Origin: a virus | IMG/VR virus record: IMGVR_UViG_3300025168_000068 | Location: 1-64,000 of that record | Length of the DNA stretch: 64,000 bases | Reading direction: 5' to 3' (one strand) | Made by a program: the position numbers and the translations under genes | The notes under the pieces: generated by a model | What the model saw: only the letters and a program-made list of their open reading frames with translations | Told to the model about the DNA's origin: nothing | Databases searched by the model: none | Shown: positions 37,761 to 46,523 of the stretch, one piece after another | Position numbering within the stretch: position 1 is the stretch's first letter | Layout: every line of letters begins with the position of its first letter

Positions 37761-38027
37761 TCATTCTCCTTTATTAACAAAGAAATAAGCATTTGTTTCG
37801 TAGATAAAATCCTTGAGCCTAGCATACTGAGATTTACTCATACCCCATGCTTCATATATTGATGTGCTTTGAATAGAATAACCGTTAATATACCATCTAA
37901 TTCCTTTCGCGGTAATCATAGCAACAAGACCGTCATCATACATGGCTTCGCATAGTTTACCCATCTCATTTTCTTTAATCGCTGTTCTATATAATCTACG
38001 GTTGGGCTTACTTCTCCACGATTTCAT
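37761..38027 (-). CDS. Hypothetical basic protein (88 residues)
   Basis: Protein beginning MKSWRSKPNRRLYRTAIKE, with GIRWYINGYSIQ. No family recognised. Overlaps the upstream gene by 4 bases. Confidence 0.55.
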   Translation of the reverse strand: MKSWRSKPNRRLYRTAIKENEMGKLCEAMYDDGLVAMITAKGIRWYINGYSIQSTSIYEAWGMSKSQYARLKDFIYETNAYFFVNKGE

Positions 38028-38650
38028 TCTATCACCTCAAATGAAGCGTCAATTATTGAAGGTGCTTTCAGTGCGGCCATTTGTAATTCAAATGTATCTA
38101 ACAATTGAGGGTGGTCTTTCAAAGTCTCAACTAATATTCTAGTGATGTGTTGGGTCTGTGCCTGTGCTAACATTAACTGTGAATCTACTCCAATCTCCTT
38201 CTTCAACTGACCTACTAACTTTAAGGAAGTATTGGCTTGACCTATTAATTTGGCAGCATCAGAAACGAAGTCCGATGTAATCGCCCCACCCTGTAGTTGC
38301 TTCTGTTCCTCTAGTTCATTTAGATACCCTTGTATGCGTATTACAATATCCTCTGCTGCGTCCAAAGTAGAAATAGACTGCACCCTAGCACTCTCTATAT
38401 GTTGAGCCTCCTGTGGGTCGTATTCTATATGGTTGTCAAGATGTTCAATGACGGTTCCTTCCTCCCAACCATACTTGGCTTCAAGGTATGCGGGTTCGTA
38501 ATCTTGATTCTTCAATGCCAATTCAAAATCCTTCCTCAATGTATGTTCGCAAAATGCACAACCTCCATCAAGAACCCAACGCAATACTTCTATGGCGAAA
38601 GCATCATTCTCTTTAGATAATCTTCTTCGTATCTCAATCTCTCTTTTCAT
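38024..38650 (-). CDS. Helical DNA-associated protein, possible small-terminase-like
   Basis: Protein of 208 residues, almost wholly helical. The N-terminal part (GCAFCEHTLRKDF...AKYGWEEGTVIEHLDNH) resembles an HTH with paired Cys/His, and a coiled-coil C-terminus follows (AKLIGQANTSLKLVGQLKKEIG). Phage small terminases often have an HTH plus coiled coil, and none is seen beside the large terminase. It lies far from it in a replication unit, so the suggestion is weak. Confidence 0.5.
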   Translation of the reverse strand: MKREIEIRRRLSKENDAFAIEVLRWVLDGGCAFCEHTLRKDFELALKNQDYEPAYLEAKYGWEEGTVIEHLDNHIEYDPQEAQHIESARVQSISTLDAAEDIVIRIQGYLNELEEQKQLQGGAITSDFVSDAAKLIGQANTSLKLVGQLKKEIGVDSQLMLAQAQTQHITRILVETLKDHPQLLDTFELQMAALKAPSIIDASFEVIE

Positions 38651-38913
38651 TAATCATACCTCCATAGGTTAGGCTCTTTACTGTTTACTCTTTCTACGGC
38701 TATAGTATATCTAGGGTGTCTGAGTAAAGCGTAATGTAATGATACCGCTTGATTCCTTGTAGTGCTACCCTTAACGTAGATTGAGTTGATAAACTTATTA
38801 CCGTTCCTCAATACTAAACCATGTAACACTTGTGTTGTGTTAAAGGTCTTACCTTTATTCTTTTCACCGTATCGGTTCAAGGCATCATCTAGAAACTTAC
38901 CGTTCTTACTCAT
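38650..38913 (-). CDS. Small winged-helix-like protein
   Basis: Protein of 87 residues with the pattern TFNTTQVLHGLVLRNGNKF...AVSLHYALLRHPRYTIAVERV...WRYD, like the neighbouring winged-helix protein (RHP motif after the recognition helix). Probably a paralogue. Confidence 0.55.
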   Translation of the reverse strand: MSKNGKFLDDALNRYGEKNKGKTFNTTQVLHGLVLRNGNKFINSIYVKGSTTRNQAVSLHYALLRHPRYTIAVERVNSKEPNLWRYD

Positions 38914-39283
38914 CCCTGTAACACCCCAAACTAGAAATTAACGCTCTCCTTTCATTTACCATTTCAGTATTAGTCCAGTCGAAACTAGGGTCATCGTCAA
39001 AGTAACTATTATACTGAGTCATATTACACGTAAATGTTTTCGGTGTTGTATTATGGTTGGTGAATACAGGATGTCTAAGCATCTTAGACCGTAACTTACT
39101 GTATGTCGAAGAACCCCTACATTTTCTATATAGTTTCCCCGACTTGGTAGTCATGTGTTGAAACACCTCAGAAGCCGAACAGGGTCGTTTGACCTTCATC
39201 AGATACCTAGCGGCAGCCTTGACAGTATTGTTCTGTTGGCTCATACTCCTTTTAGATAGGTGGCCGGATAATCTCTTACTCAT
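38906..39283 (-). CDS. Winged-helix protein
   Basis: Protein of 125 residues from ATG 39283, behind GGGGGGT. Basic N-terminus, then a winged-helix pattern (AARYLMKVKRPCSASEVFQHM...YSKLRSKMLRHPVF). Overlaps the helicase stop by 4 bases, so it is co-translated with it. Confidence 0.6.
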   Translation of the reverse strand: MSKRLSGHLSKRSMSQQNNTVKAAARYLMKVKRPCSASEVFQHMTTKSGKLYRKCRGSSTYSKLRSKMLRHPVFTNHNTTPKTFTCNMTQYNSYFDDDPSFDWTNTEMVNERRALISSLGCYRDE

Positions 39284-40602
39284 TGTTTTACCCCCCATTC
39301 TATTTCTTCGGTAACTGCCGGGTGTCCGAATCTACAAGTAACTCCTTTGCGCCCTCTTCTCTTTACATCAGGTTCGTATTCGACATACCACGATTGACCT
39401 TGCAGGTTTTCCACAATCCACCTCTTAGCGGATTGATAATCACCGTTAGTAACCATGCGAGATACTTCCTTGACAACCTGAGACTTAGATAAATCTTGCA
39501 TCCAAAATGTAGTCTTGATTAATTCGGTATCGGCATCCATCACTCTTCTTCTTTGAGTTAGGCTTTGAGATAGAATACTCCTTAAAGTATCATCCATAGT
39601 TATTACTAAAGGAACATTACCTCTATACTCAGGTTGCATCATGTGATAACCTATAGCCAACCTTCGGAACAGGTCTGCCTCATAAGACCTTACGCTAGGT
39701 CTATCAATCCACTCGGCTATATCATCATCAAATAGAATACCGCTAGGAGGATTACTAACCGCTTCTAACATACGGCTTTGAATCCATTCCTTGATTGCTA
39801 TATTCTTTCCCGCCAATTCTATTCTAGTTTCCCTAGTCATGTTAGACTGTTTGTGTTGCGCCTGTTTAAACTTCAACTCTTTCTCAGGACTCATCTCAAT
39901 ATCAATAATAAAGAATCTTCTATCTAACCCTGAATCTAATTCAAACCTAGCAGGTTGTGTAGCAGCCCACATAGTATAACGGGTAGTGTATTGCACCCAT
40001 CCCATCTTCAATGCCTTCTGAACTCTACCATTATCTAGGGACGTAAGTAACTGATTCTTCATGTCTAGGCTATGGTCTTTCTTAGACGCATCAGACATAG
40101 AAGAGAACTCCTCAAACCCTAAGAAGCCACCGCACATCTCTCTAGCAATAGGGCGACCTGCTATATCTCCTAATTCGTTTAGACTTCCAAACATACCTGC
40201 CTCGGTAATAGAGTTAGCCCCCATCATTGTCTTGTAGCCATGTCCTAAGTCGGCGTTAGTAGAGTGTAGTAGTCCTGTGCCTTCTGCTAGAAAAAGATTG
40301 ATTAGAACGGACTTACCGCTACCCTTTGCACCCCTCATTAGAATATGTATTCTAGTATCAGGTAGTTGGGACATAGGCGTATAGAATGGCATATTGTTAT
40401 GCCTCAACGGACAGTTATCAATAGTGAAATCTAGGTCAGGGTCTAGTAGTGGGTCCTCCGGGTCGAAGTCACACCTACTGCACTTGTTTAGAGCGTTGAA
40501 TAAGTGACTACCAATACTACAGATGAAAATTGGTATCTTATCTTCCACATCTACATAATAGTTTCTTGAAACGAAATCATTCACCTCGTTAAAAATATTC
40601 AT
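39280..40602 (-). CDS. MCM-like AAA+ replicative helicase
   Basis: Predicted DNA helicase of 440 residues. Cys pairs near residues 41-64 (CSRC...NC) may bind zinc as in MCM N-domains. AAA+ core: Walker A GAKGSGKS (91-98), Walker B GFLGFEEF (159-166, the MCM form CIDEFDKM with E for D), sensor I AATQPARF (213-220), arginine finger LDRRF (226-230). A C-terminal winged helix is likely (SKSQVVKEVSRMVTNGDYQSAKRW). Shorter than cellular MCM (about 650). ATG 40602 follows AGGTGATT. Confidence 0.78.
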   Translation of the reverse strand: MNIFNEVNDFVSRNYYVDVEDKIPIFICSIGSHLFNALNKCSRCDFDPEDPLLDPDLDFTIDNCPLRHNNMPFYTPMSQLPDTRIHILMRGAKGSGKSVLINLFLAEGTGLLHSTNADLGHGYKTMMGANSITEAGMFGSLNELGDIAGRPIAREMCGGFLGFEEFSSMSDASKKDHSLDMKNQLLTSLDNGRVQKALKMGWVQYTTRYTMWAATQPARFELDSGLDRRFFIIDIEMSPEKELKFKQAQHKQSNMTRETRIELAGKNIAIKEWIQSRMLEAVSNPPSGILFDDDIAEWIDRPSVRSYEADLFRRLAIGYHMMQPEYRGNVPLVITMDDTLRSILSQSLTQRRRVMDADTELIKTTFWMQDLSKSQVVKEVSRMVTNGDYQSAKRWIVENLQGQSWYVEYEPDVKRRGRKGVTCRFGHPAVTEEIEWGVKQ

Positions 40603-41402
40603 TCCCAATCACCTATCATTCCTTGTAAAGTTTGGGCTGAAAGTAATAAGTCGCGTATTCTTTCATACTCAGACTCGATATACTTTAAGCCGTATTTCTC
40701 TTCTATAAGACTGAGCATAGTATCTGTTGATATTTCATCCACTGGTGTATCTGCACCTTGACAAACCATAATAATACTTTTAGCGTCAGTAAAGGCTTCA
40801 AACATATCAGCAAATACCCATGATATAGGCACAAGGTAAACATCTTCTTCCATTTCCCTTTTCTGTAAGTTTGTATTCACTACATACATATCACTACTAT
40901 TCCACTCATACTCAATGTATTCTCCATTCTTCAATACATCAATCCTACTACTGTATCTCTCCAACGTGTCGCTAGTCATAAAGAACATTTCAGAAGGATT
41001 GTATTGCTTTAACGATAAAATTACATCTCTAATAATCGGGTATGTGTATAACCACGCATTTCTATTGTAGCCTTCTTCCAAAGTAGGTTCTATCGGGAAA
41101 GTATTACTTATCCTAAGAATAAGGATGCTATCGTTTTCCTCGTTCTTTCTTTCATACAATCTCCACTCATGCCATACTGGGTCGGGTATTGCTGATATTG
41201 CTTCTACGTTCATCAGTTTACTGTATACACTAGCAACGTGTGAATCTTTACCATCAACTAAACTAGACCCTGCTAGATAAGATGCACTACCGTATTCGTC
41301 TTGGGAGTAAACTATTAATTTTACATCTCCCTTGAAGAACGGTTTCGCGTTACTGTTGTGCCACACAATTTCTGTGTCTTTCATTTGCTCTATATATTTC
41401 AT
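40599..41402 (-). CDS. Hypothetical protein, faint PAC2-like character
   Basis: Protein of 267 residues, mixed alpha/beta and acidic, first gene of the helicase unit. ATG 41402 follows AGGTGATATT. Segments such as YPIIRDVILSLKQYNPSEMFFMTS and SIIMVCQGADTPVDEISTDTMLSLIEEKYGLK recall proteasome-assembly-chaperone-like (PAC2) proteins of archaea, but the resemblance is by eye only. Confidence 0.55.
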   Translation of the reverse strand: MKYIEQMKDTEIVWHNSNAKPFFKGDVKLIVYSQDEYGSASYLAGSSLVDGKDSHVASVYSKLMNVEAISAIPDPVWHEWRLYERKNEENDSILILRISNTFPIEPTLEEGYNRNAWLYTYPIIRDVILSLKQYNPSEMFFMTSDTLERYSSRIDVLKNGEYIEYEWNSSDMYVVNTNLQKREMEEDVYLVPISWVFADMFEAFTDAKSIIMVCQGADTPVDEISTDTMLSLIEEKYGLKYIESEYERIRDLLLSAQTLQGMIGDWE

Positions 41403-41422
41403 AATATCACCTGCTATATTTT

Positions 41423-41617
41423 AACGGGGGTTCATGGGGCATTTAATTCTTTTTTTGATTTGTAATTCCCTAGAAAGAATAAAACGCTATACTGCTCTAT
41501 TGTTTCTTTTATTTTTATTTATTTCAAAGAGAGTAGAGAAAGGAACTATTCCTTTACTACCTTTGAACAATAAAAAGAATTACAAAAAACGCCCTACTGC
41601 GCCCCATTAATTCTTTC
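41423..41617. repeat. AT-rich dyad element A (pairs with 61731-61907)
   Basis: Intergenic element with inverted arms around a centre near 41545 (AAAGGAA CTA TTCCTTT). The outer arms carry CGCTATACTGC (left) and CCTACTGCG (right), and the inner arms CAAAG and CTTTG. The right arm, read on the minus strand, matches 61731-61797 at roughly four of five positions; the left arm matches the second arm there. It lies at the junction of two leftward units and may hold a promoter, terminator or protein-binding site. Confidence 0.6.
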
Positions 41618-42527
41618 TGAACGTCCTCCTAACATCCAAAAACATTTCATGCATCAATCTATTTCTGTCATGTCTAACCAAGTTATTGATGCGAATACTA
41701 TGTTTTACATGACCCGACAAAACAGGATAGAGTCTATCGGTAAAGTCAGTCTCTACTACTACCGGACACCATTTTCTAGTCTCTTCGATACCTGCGTGTA
41801 AATCTCTGATTACTCTTTCTACCTTGAAAGCATCTTCAAAATTAACATTCTTAGCAAGTGTCGGTTGTATGAAATAATTAGATACAGCCCACACATAAGA
41901 CTCATCTACTGATTTGTGTTGCTTCTGCATTACATTATATTTACCGTTAATGTATGTATTGCCATCATTCAGTATTTCCATCTCAATCTCATCTGAATAT
42001 TGTGAAGTAGCAATAAGTTTTACTGAGTCATCATCATAATTATATATCTTAGGAGTATATCCTAGATTCTCAAGTAAATCTACACAAGCGTTCAAATCGT
42101 GAGAATCCTGTATACCCTTCGTGTTTATACTCGTAATTACTTTATGCCCTGTTGTAAGTATTCTGAATCTACCTGTCAAAGTTTTAGCCGAACCTTCTAA
42201 AGTCATCCAGTATTCGAGAGTTTCTTTTAGTGCCATTCTCTTGTAGATTGCCATGAAAGCCTTATGACCCATACTACTATCCAATAGACCCGTTAATAAT
42301 GATTTGATAACTGCTCTATCTACAATATAGAAAGTCTGTCCTTTCATTTCTAGTTCAACAAGTGGTTGCCATATACTTCGGTTCTGTTTACCATTTCTAG
42401 CAGCACTAGCATAATGTATACTACAAGACTCTACATCCAAAAATAAATTGTTCTGTATATCATTCTTGTATGGTTTTAGATTAAAGTCTGAATCAAACAT
42501 ATCATCCAAGTTATTAACCCATGTCAT
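41607..42527 (-). CDS. Hypothetical protein (306 residues)
   Basis: Unrecognised protein, last gene of the leftward early region. ATG 42527 follows GGGGGTGAA. It has a basic C-terminus rich in Arg/His (HSIRINNLVRHDRNRLMHEMFLDVRR) and FLDVESCSIHYASAARNGKQNRSIWQPLVELE near the N-terminus. No motif named. Confidence 0.65.
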   Translation of the reverse strand: MTWVNNLDDMFDSDFNLKPYKNDIQNNLFLDVESCSIHYASAARNGKQNRSIWQPLVELEMKGQTFYIVDRAVIKSLLTGLLDSSMGHKAFMAIYKRMALKETLEYWMTLEGSAKTLTGRFRILTTGHKVITSINTKGIQDSHDLNACVDLLENLGYTPKIYNYDDDSVKLIATSQYSDEIEMEILNDGNTYINGKYNVMQKQHKSVDESYVWAVSNYFIQPTLAKNVNFEDAFKVERVIRDLHAGIEETRKWCPVVVETDFTDRLYPVLSGHVKHSIRINNLVRHDRNRLMHEMFLDVRRTFRKN

Positions 42528-42724
42528 AGTTTCACCCCCAAAGAAGGGGTGTGACTACGCCTATATGAAAGACAAACAAACAAATGCACAAAACGAGCAA
42601 AGGAAAGGCGTAGCCACGATGCTATTGAGGCAATACCTTTGTCGCTGTTCTGATGGTAGTTCATGCCGTAGTTAAATGTTACTACATCGAAGAATACTCT
42701 TGAGTGTCCGATTATTCTCATCAT
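42524..42724 (-). CDS. Small hypothetical protein (66 residues)
   Basis: Open frame linked by overlaps at both ends (ATGA with the membrane-protein gene and with the next start). Its composition is unusual, with many His/Arg/Phe residues, so it is less certain to be translated. Confidence 0.4.
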   Translation of the reverse strand: MMRIIGHSRVFFDVVTFNYGMNYHQNSDKGIASIASWLRLSFARFVHLFVCLSYRRSHTPSLGVKL

Positions 42725-42828
42725 GCTAACCACACTCCCAAACCCGCTAGTAGTATTCCTATAGCGATTCCTCTACAGATGAAAGAAAATATCTCAAAGA
42801 AATAATCTTTTAAGGTTGATTGTATCAT
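42721..42828 (-). CDS. Mini membrane protein (35 residues)
   Basis: Starts MIQSTLKDYFFEIFSF behind GGAGGGAGAAG and contains a single membrane segment (GIAIGILLAGLGVWLA) to the C-terminus. It overlaps its neighbours by 4 bases on both sides. Confidence 0.55.
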   Translation of the reverse strand: MIQSTLKDYFFEIFSFICRGIAIGILLAGLGVWLA

Positions 42829-42914
42829 TCTTCTCCCTCCTCAAGATGCTGTCGAAGTAACATATCATTGTAGGCCGCTATACCTTTCTCGAACTCTCTT
42901 ACAACGTCTTTCAT
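42825..42914 (-). CDS. Mini protein (29 residues)
   Basis: Starts MKDVVREFEKGIAAYNDML behind GGAGGCGAGGAAG and ends HLEEGEE. Helical and acidic. Its 3' end supplies the ribosome-binding sequence for the next gene. Overlaps of 4 bases at both ends. Confidence 0.45.
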   Translation of the reverse strand: MKDVVREFEKGIAAYNDMLLRQHLEEGEE

Positions 42915-43171
42915 TCTTCCTCGCCTCCACAGTAAACTAGAGAATTACGATGACACTCATCACAGTCTCCGTCATACATAGTCGGTTCAATATTATCCCC
43001 GTAGTTGTAAGGCACATCGTCTATCGCTAGGCATACAGCACATACGTTAGATTCACCTTCTACCTCATCTGATACACGATACATCCCCGTTATACACGGT
43101 TTGTCACCCTTATACCAAAATGTGTTCATCAATTCAATTCCTTGTTTAAGTTTCATTCTTCTTGTTTTCAT
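42911..43171 (-). CDS. Small Cys-rich protein
   Basis: Protein of 86 residues from ATG 43171 behind GGAGGAATT. Cys residues in NVCAVCLAI and GDCDECHRN suggest a zinc site. The basic start (MKTRRMKLKQG) is followed by an acidic end. Function unknown. Confidence 0.55.
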   Translation of the reverse strand: MKTRRMKLKQGIELMNTFWYKGDKPCITGMYRVSDEVEGESNVCAVCLAIDDVPYNYGDNIEPTMYDGDCDECHRNSLVYCGGEEE

Positions 43172-43350
43172 TTTAATTCCTCCAATAATTTTTCCGTATA
43201 TACAATTGCATCCATCAGTTCTTCTTGGAAATGCTTTAACCATTGTTCTATACTTAGGTCACTTCTTTCCATAGTAACCCCATACTTATTTTTACCGACT
43301 GCTGCTCTAGCCTGTATCTTCTCACATACTTTATCCTCTATTCTACTCAT
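43168..43350 (-). CDS. Small MazG-like phage protein
   Basis: Protein of about 60 residues with the pattern RAAVGKNKYGVTMERSDLS-IEQWLKHFQEELMDAIVYTEKL, recognisable from many phages; the EELMDA helix resembles the metal-binding helix of MazG-like nucleotide pyrophosphohydrolases. Too short for a full MazG domain, so activity is uncertain. Three ATGs are possible (43356, 43353, 43350); the last has the best spacing from GAGGAGG. Confidence 0.6.
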   Translation of the reverse strand: MSRIEDKVCEKIQARAAVGKNKYGVTMERSDLSIEQWLKHFQEELMDAIVYTEKLLEELK

Positions 43351-43352
43351 CA

Positions 43353-43424
43353 TCATTCCTCCTCGTAAGGTTCGTCTAAATATTCGTGGTCGTATGAGGT
43401 CATGCTATCAGGATAAGGCATCAT
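43353..43424 (-). CDS. Mini acidic protein (23 residues)
   Basis: MMPYPDSMTSYDHEY with an acidic end, behind TAGGAGGGAT and overlapping both neighbours. It may be a real peptide or a coupling leader whose GAGGAGGAA end forms the next ribosome-binding site. Confidence 0.35.
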   Translation of the reverse strand: MMPYPDSMTSYDHEYLDEPYEEE

Positions 43425-43714
43425 CTAATCCCTCCTATGACTTTCCAGTAATCAGGTTCGCTATCATCTTCCGGTCTTTTATTTTCTTTGACGACGTTAG
43501 AATAATCCTTAATCAATTTACGATATGATTTCACACTATCCTTAGTTCTAGGTGCAGCAACCCCTAACCACGCCCAACCTTCATGTATTATACATCTAAG
43601 ATGGATTAACTCCTCTTCTAATTGCTCTCTCGTATAATAATCCAATCCGGCATCTGCTTTTATCTTGATAGTAAGTTTCTCTCTAGGACTTACATATTCT
43701 CCTATCTTAACCAT
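43421..43714 (-). CDS. Hypothetical protein (97 residues)
   Basis: Starts MVKIGEYVSPREKLTIKIK at ATG 43714 behind AGGTG. Helical with a Trp-containing segment (HEGWAWLGVAAPRTKDSVKSYRKLI). No family recognised. Confidence 0.55.
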   Translation of the reverse strand: MVKIGEYVSPREKLTIKIKADAGLDYYTREQLEEELIHLRCIIHEGWAWLGVAAPRTKDSVKSYRKLIKDYSNVVKENKRPEDDSEPDYWKVIGGIR

Positions 43715-43715
43715 A

Positions 43716-43991
43716 CTAAGCACCTCTCTCTACCCATTCCATATAGGCTTCATAATCAATCATGTGGTAGGTCTTTAGGGCTACCTTCATACCAGTGTTT
43801 CTGATGAACTCAGAACGTATACCCTTGCAGCCTCTCATCAGATTACTAACACTCCTTTGGTTAGAGGTATTCAGTCTAGGCGACCGTTCCTGTAGTTTAT
43901 CTACAATCTGCTGTGCAGTCAATGCTTCATCTACCGATGAAAGTATTGTCCCTATCTTCTTCCTTCTGTTTATCTGTTTTCTTTTACCCAT
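43716..43991 (-). CDS. Winged-helix protein
   Basis: Protein of 91 residues, basic N-terminus (MGKRKQINRRKK) and winged-helix pattern (ALTAQQIVDKLQERSPRLNTSNQRSVSNLMRGCKGIRSEFI...YHMIDYE). One of the repeated winged-helix set in this window. Confidence 0.65.
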   Translation of the reverse strand: MGKRKQINRRKKIGTILSSVDEALTAQQIVDKLQERSPRLNTSNQRSVSNLMRGCKGIRSEFIRNTGMKVALKTYHMIDYEAYMEWVERGA

Positions 43992-43993
43992 GA

Positions 43994-45121
43994 TTACTCC
44001 TCCTTTTGTTGTAAAATACTTTTAACCGGAAATAAACTATTCTTACTTTTGAGATACATTATCAGTAGTTGTGTAGACATACGCTCTAACGCTATACAAT
44101 CCAAGTATCTAACGTATAACATATCTATCTTACCATCAGTCAATTTACTACCCACACAAAGGTGTGCAATCTCTTCCGACATAGATGCTCTAATCGTAGC
44201 ATAATTACTGTTTGCCTTTAGTATATCCTGTGCTTTCTTTTTTACGAGAGTATAAAACTGTTCTTTAATTTTATATTCGCTGTCTGTTTTAGATGAAACA
44301 TATAAATCTCCATCTTCTAGAGATAACTGTTGTCTATGCAACTCAATAGTTTGGTTCGGAAAGCGTTTTACATTGAAATTATTTAATAAGATTTCTTTAA
44401 CAATATATGTAAAGTATTCATCCATATCCGCAAAAGTATTTATTGTATTAGTAGACGACATTCGTTCTTTTTTCTTCACCTCTGTAACAATCCCTTCGAA
44501 TACCGCATCTACAAAATCCTGTGTAAGCGCAGCATCCTCGCTTGTTTTATTCGTGTCATAATCATTCGCTATAGAATCAAACCAGTCTACGAATAGGGGA
44601 TTGAGTTTCTGAGCATTTTGCTCGTAACTAATTCTCATACCTCTTGAATCCTCATACTTTTTGATATATGTATTTGGTCTAGGGCTTATTTTAAATATAG
44701 GACATTCTTTGTAATTAGCAAATGTAATTGCATGGTCTTGGTATTTCACGAAAAGTCTCGCGCCGTCCTTTAATTCATCCTTAGTGTAATTTTGCATCAA
44801 CCACGTTTTCATCATATCTTCGTCAATTTGATGATGACCCTTGTAAGGACAACTATATCCTACTGTTCGATGTATAAAATATTTATCCGGGTTGTAATCC
44901 ATGTGCCATTTATACACAGGTGTAAAAACAGATACCATTAAGAAATCATGGAAGCAATTAGATTGACCGTTTACTAATCTTTTACCATCTTTGTAATCCT
45001 GTTTAGTTTTCCTAATAGTTATCCAATCGCTTTTACTACCTAGAGTTAAATCAACCCCCATTTCATCTCTACTAATCCCTAGTTTTCGCATAGTTTTGGC
45101 GTTCAGTGTAGTTCGCATCAT
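43994..45121 (-). CDS. Hypothetical protein (375 residues)
   Basis: Unrecognised protein. ATG 45121 or 45118 follows GGAGGGTGG. Conserved-looking Cys/His segments (NGQSNCFHDFLMV, GYSCPYKGHH, YKECPIF) may bind metal. The C-terminal half is helical. One of three sizeable unknowns in the early region. Confidence 0.65.
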   Translation of the reverse strand: MMRTTLNAKTMRKLGISRDEMGVDLTLGSKSDWITIRKTKQDYKDGKRLVNGQSNCFHDFLMVSVFTPVYKWHMDYNPDKYFIHRTVGYSCPYKGHHQIDEDMMKTWLMQNYTKDELKDGARLFVKYQDHAITFANYKECPIFKISPRPNTYIKKYEDSRGMRISYEQNAQKLNPLFVDWFDSIANDYDTNKTSEDAALTQDFVDAVFEGIVTEVKKKERMSSTNTINTFADMDEYFTYIVKEILLNNFNVKRFPNQTIELHRQQLSLEDGDLYVSSKTDSEYKIKEQFYTLVKKKAQDILKANSNYATIRASMSEEIAHLCVGSKLTDGKIDMLYVRYLDCIALERMSTQLLIMYLKSKNSLFPVKSILQQKEE

Positions 45122-45246
45122 CAGAACCACCCTCCGCATTTACCACATATGATAGGATGAGTCGGCATCTCAAAACTGCGCTCGGCTCTACCACAAGTGC
45201 ATTTACTATCATCATTAAAGATAAAGTCGTTATCTCCAAAAACCAT
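45121..45246 (-). CDS. Small zinc-ribbon protein (41 residues)
   Basis: Starts MVFGDNDFIFNDDS behind AGGAGGAAGAG and has C16-T-C18-G and C34-G-K-C37-G. TGATG overlap with the next start. Confidence 0.55.
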   Translation of the reverse strand: MVFGDNDFIFNDDSKCTCGRAERSFEMPTHPIICGKCGGWF

Positions 45247-45333
45247 TCACTCTTCCTCCTGTAATCTTTTAAGGTTTAATCTACGGACTTTATACTTCAT
45301 GTTGTATCTGTATCTCTGTGCTGCTTTAGTCAT
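45247..45333 (-). CDS. Mini basic protein (28 residues)
   Basis: MTKAAQRYRYNMKYKVRR followed by LNLKRLQEEE, behind GGGGTGAAAC; overlaps the previous stop by 4 bases. Strongly basic, so possibly nucleic-acid binding. Confidence 0.45.
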   Translation of the reverse strand: MTKAAQRYRYNMKYKVRRLNLKRLQEEE

Positions 45334-45560
45334 TGTTTCACCCCTTTCCTTGATATTATACTAGGAGAGGTTTTCCATACTCCACCAATCGGTATAACTC
45401 TTTTACCGTGACCTCTTCCGTAACTTCTTTCCTCAGTCGCTTTTATCGCAACTGTTTTTGTGTTAATTTTAACTACAACACCTTCCGTCATTTTTCCATC
45501 ATTCAGGTTCTTCCTACCGAATCTTACTTTCATGCCTATTTCAATATCCTCTATATTCAT
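45330..45560 (-). CDS. SH3-like small protein
   Basis: Protein of 76 residues with the pattern GMKVRFGRKN...TEGVVVKINTKTVAIKATEERSYGRGHGKRVIP...WKTSPSII, a small beta-barrel (KOW/SH3-like) fold. A related protein is encoded at 48253-48603. Function unknown. Confidence 0.6.
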   Translation of the reverse strand: MNIEDIEIGMKVRFGRKNLNDGKMTEGVVVKINTKTVAIKATEERSYGRGHGKRVIPIGGVWKTSPSIISRKGVKQ

Positions 45561-45856
45561 TCTATATCACCTACTGTAAAGATAGTTCCTGATTCTAAAT
45601 GTATGTCGTAACCAGTTCCTCTATTTGTCAGCGCATCAATTTTTGTTATGTCAATACTAGTGTGACCCGAATGTGTACGGAATAATAAGTACCTTTGGGG
45701 TTTACCAAAGATAGTAGCGGGGTTGTATTGGTACGCATCTTTACATTCAAGTACAGATTGTATAAGCATCTGCACATCTCCTGTATTTCTCATTGGACCC
45801 TCAACTAGTTTAAGGTCTATACTACTTTTCCTAAATGGTGTATTCTTTAGTGTCAT
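45557..45856 (-). CDS. Hypothetical protein (99 residues)
   Basis: Beta-rich protein (RYLLFRTHSGHTSIDITKI...YDIHLESGTIFTVGD). No family recognised. Overlaps both neighbours by 4 bases. Confidence 0.55.
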   Translation of the reverse strand: MTLKNTPFRKSSIDLKLVEGPMRNTGDVQMLIQSVLECKDAYQYNPATIFGKPQRYLLFRTHSGHTSIDITKIDALTNRGTGYDIHLESGTIFTVGDIE

Positions 45857-46119
45857 TCTACATCACCGACCCTTTTAGGAAATCCTCCTATAACATCCCA
45901 GTGTAACTCTAAGTTCGTTTGTGAGTTCCATGTAGGGTTGCCGTCTGTTTTCCAAAGTATAACCCCTGAGTCAGTCACTTCATAACCTACTACGCTTATT
46001 TCAACGCCGTTATGTTTATTTTTGAATTGACAATCCCTATAGTCATTCATCCCAATTGGTATTGGGGCATTCGTTCTTAATTCATCTTTTTCTTCATCAC
46101 TCATTATCGGTTCTCTCAT
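45853..46119 (-). CDS. Hypothetical acidic protein (88 residues)
   Basis: Begins MREPIMSDEEKDELR behind GGAGTTGAT. Contains DYRDCQFKNKHNGVEISVVGYEV, a beta-hairpin-like segment. No family recognised. Confidence 0.55.
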   Translation of the reverse strand: MREPIMSDEEKDELRTNAPIPIGMNDYRDCQFKNKHNGVEISVVGYEVTDSGVILWKTDGNPTWNSQTNLELHWDVIGGFPKRVGDVE

Positions 46120-46523
46120 TATATCAACTCCTCGTTGTTACTTAGTTTTAGCGACTCGGCCCTAGCCTTTAAGGGTGTCGCACCCCTTTCGATAAATAGG
46201 TTATACACTCTAAGTATCTGTGCTTGTTTACTCATAATCTTTCTACTTGCCATGACTCTCTCACGACAAGTATGCAAGTCTCTCGGTGCATATACTATGC
46301 CGTGTTCATTGGTATCTTTTACGGCCTCGAATAATACATTAGTCCTTAAAAGACTTGATACTTTATTTATATCGTAAAACAGTTTTCTATGATTCTCATT
46401 AAGATAATTATATACTTGTTTTACGCTGAAAGTATCTTGGTCTGTCCTCATCATATAGAAATACATTGTTTCATTCAAGGATAATCTATTGTTCCAATCC
46501 AAAGTCGGCTCTACTTGCTTCAT
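46119..46523 (-). CDS. Winged-helix protein
   Basis: Protein of 134 residues from ATG 46523 (MKQVEPTLDWNN), behind GAGGTGGGT; the longer frame to 46643 overlaps the upstream gene too far. Winged-helix pattern TFSVKQVYNYLNENHRKLFYDINKVSSLLRTNVLF with VYAPRD as the end strand, then a basic helical C-terminus. Confidence 0.65.
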   Translation of the reverse strand: MKQVEPTLDWNNRLSLNETMYFYMMRTDQDTFSVKQVYNYLNENHRKLFYDINKVSSLLRTNVLFEAVKDTNEHGIVYAPRDLHTCRERVMASRKIMSKQAQILRVYNLFIERGATPLKARAESLKLSNNEELI

